64,000 nt of DNA from positions 16,324 to 80,323 of the forward strand of contig JAQGIF010000260.1 of NCBI GenBank assembly GCA_028291345.1, read 5' to 3'. The number at the start of each line of letters is the position of its first letter. The stretch's first letter is position 1. A program made the position numbers and the translations under genes. This document shows positions 1-6,567 of the stretch, piece by piece. The stretch is from Rhodospirillales bacterium. GTDB lineage: Bacteria; Pseudomonadota; Alphaproteobacteria; BOG-932; Roseiterribacteraceae. The notes below the pieces were generated by a model. That model made no database searches, was not told the origin of the DNA, and saw only the letters and a list, made by a program, of their open reading frames with translations.

Positions 1-107
1 GACGAAGTGATCAGCACGCTGCCATATTCGCTCAGCGGCCTAGCTTCGCCCTCCATATATTTGCGGTCCAGCTCTTGGTAGTCGGGTTTCCCCATGTCTC
101 CAGCCAT
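1..107 (-). CDS. Coq4-like protein, N-terminal part only (runs off window start)
   Basis: Reverse strand reads MAGDMGKPDYQELDRKYMEGEARPLSEYGSVLITS, 30 of 35 residues identical to the N-terminus of the next gene; RBS-like GAGGAGG upstream of the ATG at 107. Confidence 0.7.
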   Translation of the reverse strand, partial: MAGDMGKPDYQELDRKYMEGEARPLSEYGSVLITS

Positions 108-136
108 TCTATCCTCCTCAAGTGAAAATTGGCGCG

Positions 137-988
137 CTAACCGCGGCGCGCCTGGTTGGTCCAGTCCCAGGTTCCCGCCGGCGGCGAGTTCAGGATGTTC
201 AGGTCCTTGCGGATGTCCGCGATCGTCCAGTCGAGATAGCCGCGCCAATCGGCGATCAGAAGCGGCCTGGTCATTCCCTGCCCCATCTCGATGCCGATAC
301 GGTCGGCGTTTAGCTTTTCGCTCATCAGCGCCGGGTAATGGAGGTTCGTCTTCATCACGCCAGTGGACAGAAGGAAACCCGACATGCGGGTCATCTCGCT
401 GGCGAATTCGGGCGAGAAGAATTTGTAGAAAGTCGCCAGGTTACAGCAGATCAGGGCATATTCGCCCAGCGGGTTGGGGAGAAGGCCCGTGACGATATGT
501 TCGATATCGTGCCCGACCACACGCTGCTTCTGCATGTAGGTGTAGTCGCTGGTCGGCTGCAGCCCTCGTTTGGAGTGGTTGAGGTCGAAACCAGTGCGGG
601 TGAGGTATTCATGGATGATGCCGCCCAAACTGTCCGGCTTATGTTCGGCCAACTCGGCAACCGTGAAATCGGAGAGCGACCTCTTATCGAGCCACGCGCC
701 GAATTCGGGATATAGCGACTTTTCCTTGATCATCAGCGCCTCGACCTCGGCATCGTCGGTTAGCTCGGCGAAGGTCATCGCCGCCTGATGGACCATATAG
801 GTCGGCGGCACATCGTGCCCGGCCTTGCGCAGCCCCTCCTGGGCGTAGACGTCCCGCATCCGGGCGCTGTTCAGGAACTTCGACGAGGTCGTCAGGACGC
901 TGCCATACTCGCTCAACGGGCGAGCCTTGCCTTCCATATATTCGCGGTCAAGTTTCTCATAATCGGGCTTGCCCATATCGCCGGCCAT
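137..988 (-). CDS. Coq4 family protein (ubiquinone biosynthesis COQ4-like)
   Basis: ORF 137..1042 contains GHDIEHIVTGLLPNPLGEYAL, like the COQ4 HDxxH...E motif; start moved to the internal ATG at 988, which has GGTGGAGGAAG upstream and aligns with the paralog start. Confidence 0.75.
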   Translation of the reverse strand: MAGDMGKPDYEKLDREYMEGKARPLSEYGSVLTTSSKFLNSARMRDVYAQEGLRKAGHDVPPTYMVHQAAMTFAELTDDAEVEALMIKEKSLYPEFGAWLDKRSLSDFTVAELAEHKPDSLGGIIHEYLTRTGFDLNHSKRGLQPTSDYTYMQKQRVVGHDIEHIVTGLLPNPLGEYALICCNLATFYKFFSPEFASEMTRMSGFLLSTGVMKTNLHYPALMSEKLNADRIGIEMGQGMTRPLLIADWRGYLDWTIADIRKDLNILNSPPAGTWDWTNQARRG

Positions 989-1143
989 CGCTTCCTCCAC
1001 CATTTGGCGCCGATCTTCATCGGGGCTGTAGCTTAACGCCACTTACATCAAATAATGAAATATTTCCGCAACCTGCGATAGGCAACCCACGAATGGACTA
1101 TTAGGATGGCTGGCATTTAATAAAACCGATTTGGGAGGCGGAT

Positions 1144-2208
1144 ATGCGGTATGTGCGGTTTGTGGCGGCGGCGCTGTTGACGTCATCCTGTCTGGGTTTC
1201 GCAGCGCGAGGGTCCGAGCCGCCAACCGCCTCACCCGGCGTCACGGGAGCGCTGAAGGAAGATTATGTCGAGGCCAACGGCATCCGCATGCATTATGTCC
1301 ATGCCGGCGAAGGGCCGATGATCCTGTTCCTGCATGGCTATCCATCTTTCTGGTATCAGTGGAAAGACCAGCTGAACGAGTTCGGCAAGGACCATTTCGC
1401 CGTCGCACCCGACCTGCGCGGCTATAACCTGACCAGCATTCCGACCGACGTGAACCAGTACAAGATGAAACTGCTGGTCAAGGACATTCATGATTTCGCC
1501 GAGAAGGTCGCGCCCAAAGGCAAGAAGTTCGTACTGGTCGGGCATGACTGGGGCGGCCTGCTGGCCTGGACTTTCGCGATGTATCACCCGGAGATGCTGG
1601 AGAAGCTAGTCATCATCAACGCCCCTCATCCCTTCATCTTCGAGCGGGAGATGAAGGAGAGCCCGATCCAGCGCTGGGGCAGCAGCTATACCTTCGCCTT
1701 CAATAATTTTGACGGGTACAAATGGGACGAAAGACTGTCGGCCAATGATTTCGCCGGCCTGACCCAGGGTATATTGGGCGAGCAGATCAAGAGCGGCCGA
1801 TATATCGATGCCGACGTGGCCGCCTGGAAGAAGGCGTGGAGCGTGCCGGGAGCGTTGAATGCCGGGCTGGATTATTACCGCGCCAACCATCTGAATCCGC
1901 CCTTCAACGAGACGCATCCGGCGGATAAGGTGCCGACATCATGGTCGGCCAAGGAGGTGACAGAGGGCGCCAAGTCGACCATCATCCACGTGCCGACCCT
2001 GGTGATTTGGGGCCTGCAGGATACGGCTCTGCAGCAGGGCAATCTGAGCGGAATGGAAAAACTGGTGCCGGACGTTCGCTTCCGGCTTTATCCCAAAGAT
2101 TCCCACTGGGTCTCGATCGCGAAGTCGCAGGCGGTCAGTCAGGACATCCGGGACTTCATCGAGAGTAAGGACATGCCGCATGAAAGCGCGGAGAAGCCCG
2201 CGCACTGA
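1144..2208 (+). CDS. Alpha/beta hydrolase, epoxide hydrolase-like, with N-terminal signal sequence
   Basis: FLHGYPSFWYQWKDQL, VGHDWGGLLAW nucleophile elbow, DSHWV near the C-terminus. Confidence 0.85.
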   Translation: MRYVRFVAAALLTSSCLGFAARGSEPPTASPGVTGALKEDYVEANGIRMHYVHAGEGPMILFLHGYPSFWYQWKDQLNEFGKDHFAVAPDLRGYNLTSIPTDVNQYKMKLLVKDIHDFAEKVAPKGKKFVLVGHDWGGLLAWTFAMYHPEMLEKLVIINAPHPFIFEREMKESPIQRWGSSYTFAFNNFDGYKWDERLSANDFAGLTQGILGEQIKSGRYIDADVAAWKKAWSVPGALNAGLDYYRANHLNPPFNETHPADKVPTSWSAKEVTEGAKSTIIHVPTLVIWGLQDTALQQGNLSGMEKLVPDVRFRLYPKDSHWVSIAKSQAVSQDIRDFIESKDMPHESAEKPAH

Positions 2209-2231
2209 AGGCCGGGGCGGTGGCGAGGCAG

Positions 2232-2574
2232 CTATCCGAAGAGTAGCTTTCCGATGGCCCCGCCGATTGCGCCGGCGACCACCGAGGAAACGGTGCCCGG
2301 CAGCAACAGCATGGGAGGGGCGTCGCCGAGACCCACGCATAGCGCGATGCCCACCAGGGCGCAGAGGCCGCCGGAAAGCGCGCTGCCGTTAAGGTCGGAC
2401 GACCAGCCGCCCCGCGCGAGACAGGCGAAGGCCAGCCCTGCGATCAGCGAGAAGCCAACGACCGCCGGTAGCGAATAAGCCCTTGATTGTTGAAGAATAA
2501 TGGCCGCCGACCACCATCGTCAGCTGCAGGAGGAGGCCGATAACAGTGGCCGTCATAAGCGCGTTGCGATCCAT
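2232..2574 (-). pseudogene. Small conserved membrane protein, frameshifted
   Basis: Frame 1 gives MDRNALMTATVIGLLLQLTMVVGGHYSSTIK; the shifted frame continues PAVVGFSLIAGLAFACLARGGWSSDLNGSALSGGLCALVGIALCVGLGDAPPMLLLPGTVSSVVAGAIGGAIGKLLFG*; RBS-like GGGGGG before the ATG. Confidence 0.6.
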
Positions 2575-2685
2575 GGTTCCCCCCCTTTCAGTTGGAAGCG
2601 AAACCATATCGGGGAACGGCTTACAACGGCACTATTTGCCCTGCATGTCGCGCGACGAATACTGCGTCGCCCCGCGACTGCGTCG

Positions 2686-3015
2686 TCAGTGAGCGTTGGC
2701 GATAATCGAGGCGATCAGGCCGGTGGCGGCGGCGGCGAGGATATAGTTGCCGTCGACCTCACGCCATTCATAGCCGCGCGGCGGGCGGCGCAGATGATGC
2801 TCGCGATAGTCGATATGCTGGCCGCGATTCCAATCCTCATGCGCCATGCGCTGGCCCCTCGCCCAGTGATGGCCTTGATCGTGGTGATCACCGTTATCGC
2901 GCTGATTGCCATGGTCATAGTTGTCGTGGTGATCGTCGCGCGGGTCCGCCGAAGCGATACCGGCACTGCCCACCACAAGGGCGAGCGCCAATGTGGTCGC
3001 GAGAATGCGTTTCAT
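2686..3015 (-). CDS. RcnB family periplasmic protein
   Basis: Signal peptide MKRILATTLALALVVGSAGIASA, His/Asp-rich middle, C-terminal RPPRGYEWREVDGNYILAAAATGLIASII typical of RcnB-like proteins. Confidence 0.75.
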   Translation of the reverse strand: MKRILATTLALALVVGSAGIASADPRDDHHDNYDHGNQRDNGDHHDQGHHWARGQRMAHEDWNRGQHIDYREHHLRRPPRGYEWREVDGNYILAAAATGLIASIIANAH

Positions 3016-3173
3016 TTGTGGATTCCTCACATGGGAGACTAGGGGAAATGCAATTAATCGAATGATTCACCGGCTCAACCCGATCGAATGTAATATGTTC
3101 CGGTTTGGGAGGCGTTACCTTGCATACGCAGGCAGTGCGTCCCGCCTGCGGGGCAAGTTTGATGCGCCGCCGC

Positions 3174-3890
3174 CTATAGGCCGAGCTTTCCTGCCAAAGC
3201 GCCGAAGTCGTCGGCGATCACGTCCCAATTCTGTTCGGGATGAAGGTCGATCGTTTGCCCTGCCTCGTGCTCGGTCGGACGCGGCACAAATGCCGTCTTG
3301 AAGCCGCAGGACCGCGCCGCCGCGAGGTCGCCATTATGGGCCGCGACGAGGCAAAGTTCGTGTGGCCGCAGCGCCAATATGTCGGCGGTGCGCAGATAGG
3401 ATTCGGGCGTGGGCTTATAGGCCTGCGCCACTTCGGCGCCTAGTATCGCGTCCCAAGGCAGGCCGGCGCGCTTGGCCATATTCAGCAGCAGGGCGATATT
3501 GCCGTTCGACAGCGGCGCGATGATATAGCGCCGCTTGAGCCGGGTGAGCCCAGCCACGGCATCGGGCCAGGGGTCGAGCCGATGCCAAGCCAGGTTCAGT
3601 TCGTCGAGTTCGACGGCGGGAACGCGAACAGGGTCGATGCCGAAATCGGGTAGGATCGCCGCGAGGTTTTCCCGGTGCAGCACGTCCAGCCGGGTGAAAG
3701 GCCGCCGGCCGTTACGCACGGCCTCCATCGCCGGCTGATAGCGCCGCCGCCAGGCATCGGCGAAGACGAAGGGATCGGCGTTATCGGCGCCGTGCCGTGC
3801 CAAGAACGGCGCTGCCTCCCGCGCAACGCCGCCCCGCCAATCGACCACCGTGCCGAACACGTCGAAGAGCAGCGCACGCACGTCGTCCAC
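3174..3890 (-). CDS. Haloacid dehalogenase type II (HAD superfamily)
   Basis: ALLFDVFGTVVDWR motif I, APLSNGNIALL motif II, lysine in AQAYKPTPESYL, VAAHNGDLAAARSCGFKTAFVPRP. Confidence 0.88.
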   Translation of the reverse strand: MDDVRALLFDVFGTVVDWRGGVAREAAPFLARHGADNADPFVFADAWRRRYQPAMEAVRNGRRPFTRLDVLHRENLAAILPDFGIDPVRVPAVELDELNLAWHRLDPWPDAVAGLTRLKRRYIIAPLSNGNIALLLNMAKRAGLPWDAILGAEVAQAYKPTPESYLRTADILALRPHELCLVAAHNGDLAAARSCGFKTAFVPRPTEHEAGQTIDLHPEQNWDVIADDFGALAGKLGL

Positions 3891-4269
3891 CTATGCCGGC
3901 CCTTCCTCTATGGCATCGACACGGTCGGGATAGAATGCGAGATGATCCTTGATGATCGCTACGGCGTCATAGGGCGCCTCATAGGTCCAGACCGCATTCG
4001 CGGCGCGGTCGCCGCCTAGCGGAATGCTGTAATAGGCGGCCTCGCCCTTATAGGGGCAATAGGTGGCATGGCCGGTCCGCTCCAGTAGCGACATGTCGAC
4101 GTCGCGGCGCGGGATATATTGCACCGCCGGATATGTGCTCTCACGCAGAGCAAGCGCGGCGTTGGTGTCGGCGATGATGCGGCCGGCGACCGTAACGACA
4201 ACCCGCGGGGTTCGGCGCGATCGTAATCGGATGGTCGGGGCCGGGAATTCGGGTCGGCTTGTCGGTCAT
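3891..4269 (-). pseudogene. DUF427 domain protein, frameshifted
   Basis: N-terminus MTDKPTRIPGPDHPITIAPNPA in one frame; VVVTVAGRIIADTNAALALRESTYPAVQYIPRRDVDMSLLERTGHATYCPYKGEAAYYSI in another; shift at about 4201-4209. Confidence 0.75.
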
Positions 4270-4377
4270 GGTTTCATTCTCCTTCATTCCCAGATGGTGT
4301 TTCGCAACGATGGGGGAAGAACCAGGTTGCCGCTTCTCGCCCTTGACTTCATATCCCGCTCGACCGAAACTCCGCGC

Positions 4378-4436
4378 CACGTGGGGATTTGAGCGACCAG
4401 CTTGCGGACCACGTTAAATAAACCGCTAAAAGGTCC
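4378..4436 (+). ncRNA. SAM-II riboswitch (metA/metZ leader aptamer)
   Basis: P1 ACGTGG (4379-4384) pairs with CCACGT (4409-4414); core GGATTTGAGCGACCAGCTTGCGGACCACGTTAAATAAACCGCTAAAAGGTCC fits the SAM-II consensus; pseudoknot GACC (4394-4397) with GGTC (4432-4435). Confidence 0.9.
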
Positions 4437-4459
4437 TGGCCGTCATTGATCCATGAACG

Positions 4460-4488
4460 CCTCGACCATCGTTGGTCGGGGTTTTTTT
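4460..4488 (+). terminator. Intrinsic terminator-like hairpin between the SAM-II aptamer and metZ
   Basis: CCTCGACCA-TCGT-TGGTCGGGG 9-bp stem followed by TTTTTTT. Confidence 0.8.
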
Positions 4489-4521
4489 ATGCCGCGAAGC
4501 AAGCGCGGTGGAGGAATGAAT

Positions 4522-5712
4522 ATGGTCGATTTCGGTAGCCGCCGTCCGGGGCTTAAGCCGCAGAGCCTGATGGTCCATGCGGGCACCACCCGCTCCCAGG
4601 CCGAGGAGACGTCCGAGGCGATCTTCATGACCTCGGGCTATGTCTATAAGACCGCCGAGGAAGCCGAATCCGCCTTCGTCGTCGAAGGCTCGCGCTATGT
4701 CTATTCGCGCTTCCGCAACCCGACGATCGCGATGTTCGAGGAGCGGCTGGCCGCCTATGAGGGCGCGCCGCGCTGTTTCGCGACCACCACCGGCATGTCG
4801 GCGGTGTTTGCCGCCCTGGTCGCGGACATCAAGGTCGGGGACCGCATTGTGGCGCCGCATGCGATGTTCGGGTCGTGCCTGCATATCATCAAGAACATTC
4901 TGCCCGCCTATGGCGTGACCTATACGATGGTCGAGGGTACCGACTTGGGCGAATGGAAGGCCGCGCTGGCGACGCCGGCCAAATATGTCTTCCTGGAATC
5001 CCCGGCCAACCCAACCCTGGACATCATCGATATCGCCGCCGTGGCCGAGCTGGCCCACGCGGCGGGGTCGAAGCTGATCGTCGACAATGTATTCGCGACG
5101 CCGATCTTCCAGAAGCCGTTCAAGCTGGGCGCCGACATCGTCGTCTATTCCGCAACCAAGCATATCGACGGTCAGGGTCGCGCGCTGGGCGGTGCGATAT
5201 TGTGCGACGAGGAGTTCGCGGCCAAGCTGCACCCGTTCCTGCGCCATACCGGTCCGACCATCAGCCCGTTCAATGCCTGGCTGCTGCTGAAGGGGCTGGA
5301 AACGCTGGACCTGCGGATCAAGGCGCAGGCCGCATCGGCCGGTCGGATCGCCGCCTTCCTTGAAGCTCAGGACAAGGTCGAGGGACTGCGCTATCCGGGC
5401 CTGACCAGCCATCCGCAGTACCAACTGGCAGCGCGGCAGATGACCGGCTTCGGCAATCTGATCGCCTTCGACGTCAAGGGCGGCAAGCTGGCGGCATTTG
5501 GCGTGCTGAACAAGCTTGGCTTGATCCTGATCTCCAACAATCTGGGTGATTCGAAATCGCTGATCACCCATCCGGCGACGACGACCCACGCCAAGGTGCC
5601 GGAGGCCGATAAACTGCGCGTCGGCATCCGGGCCGGCACCGTCAGGCTATCGGTCGGGCTGGAGGACACGGACGATCTGATCGACGATCTCGCGGGGGCG
5701 CTGGCGGATTGA
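4522..5712 (+). CDS. metZ: O-succinylhomoserine sulfhydrylase (PLP-dependent)
   Basis: Cys/Met metabolism PLP enzyme motifs (YSRFRNPT, ATTTGMSAVFAAL, YSATKHIDGQGRALGGAI); SAM-II upstream; start set after GGTGGAGGA because the ORF-track start at 4453 lies ahead of the terminator. Confidence 0.9.
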   Translation: MVDFGSRRPGLKPQSLMVHAGTTRSQAEETSEAIFMTSGYVYKTAEEAESAFVVEGSRYVYSRFRNPTIAMFEERLAAYEGAPRCFATTTGMSAVFAALVADIKVGDRIVAPHAMFGSCLHIIKNILPAYGVTYTMVEGTDLGEWKAALATPAKYVFLESPANPTLDIIDIAAVAELAHAAGSKLIVDNVFATPIFQKPFKLGADIVVYSATKHIDGQGRALGGAILCDEEFAAKLHPFLRHTGPTISPFNAWLLLKGLETLDLRIKAQAASAGRIAAFLEAQDKVEGLRYPGLTSHPQYQLAARQMTGFGNLIAFDVKGGKLAAFGVLNKLGLILISNNLGDSKSLITHPATTTHAKVPEADKLRVGIRAGTVRLSVGLEDTDDLIDDLAGALAD

Positions 5713-5722
5713 AGATGGCCGG

Positions 5723-6005
5723 CTAATTCAGCACATCTTCGCCGGCCAGATCACGCGCGCCGTGAACCACGCGGCGAATTTCGAGAACGTCTCGGATGGA
5801 CGACGTAAAGCAATAGCGCCCGAACACGGCGACCCTGACGCCATCGCCAAGGGTTGTTCGTGCCGGAGCGGTTTCGGGGAAGTCGGGGAGCTTCCGACAC
5901 CTGATACGCAGTTCCTGGATGTAGGTGACAGCGCGCGCAGGATTGTCGCGGGCGATGAAATCACCGATCTCCTCGATATCAGTTTCCGCTCGACGGCTGG
6001 CGCAT
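5723..6005 (-). pseudogene. ParE/RelE-family toxin remnant without a usable start codon
   Basis: Frame reads *CASRRAETDIEEIGDFIARDNPARAVTYIQELRIRCRKLPDFPETAPARTTLGDGVRVAVFGRYCFTSSIRDVLEIRRVVHGARDLAGEDVLN*; the overlapping ATG (TGATG) is out of frame. Confidence 0.75.
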
Positions 6006-6274
6006 CAAGGTTCGGAAGAATGGGCCAGGGAAAGGCATTTGGCTTCCAGCCGATCAAGCACACTTTCACCGTCTTGCTCAGATAGCCCGCTTGCACGATC
6101 TTCTTCGGATAGCCGTTGCAATTCGGCAAACCGAAGCTCTCGCAATTTCTCGTGATCTTCCAGTAAGCGGAGCGCGTGGCGGACGACCTCACTCGCATTA
6201 TCCTACCTGCCGCCCCGGATTTGCGCGCCGATGAATGCTTCGAATCGGTCACCGAGTGCAAAGCTGCGCGGCAT
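6005..6274 (-). pseudogene. ParD-family antitoxin with premature stop
   Basis: MPRSFALGDRFEAFIGAQIRGGR*DNASEVVRHALRLLEDHEKLRELRFAELQRLSEEDRASGLSEQDGESVLDRLEAKCLSLAHSSEP*; TAG at 6203-6205 where the GRYxNASEVVR motif normally has Tyr. Confidence 0.8.
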
Positions 6275-6567
6275 TTATCAACACTCCCCACACTGAATAG
6301 ATAATGGTTATCATTTTTGGCGAAGCTTCAAGCAGTCGATCTGGAGTTCTCTCGAATGACCCCGCGTCACGCCTTGCTCGCGATCGTACCCTGCACCGAA
6401 CTTCGACGCATCGGACGCGCTCTATAATCAGCTCGGCCTCATGCGGCCTGATGCCGACAAGCCACCGCCCCGGACCGAGAACGGTATGCCTGACTGACGT
6501 GAGAGAATCCCCTGTGCTATGGTCGGCAGCATGAGTCATGATTGCCTTCGAACGCCGAGTTTGACCG

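Noticed and set aside
4426-5589. 387-aa antisense ORF over metZ
   Set aside because: Frame opposite a well-recognised gene in GC-rich DNA; low-complexity composition and no recognisable motif.
6304-6534. Small ORF upstream of glnD, and a possible short C-terminal fragment (FDASDALYNQLGLMRPDADKPPPRTENGMPD) in another frame
   Set aside because: No start or recognisable family; considered a possible gene remnant but not supportable by eye.
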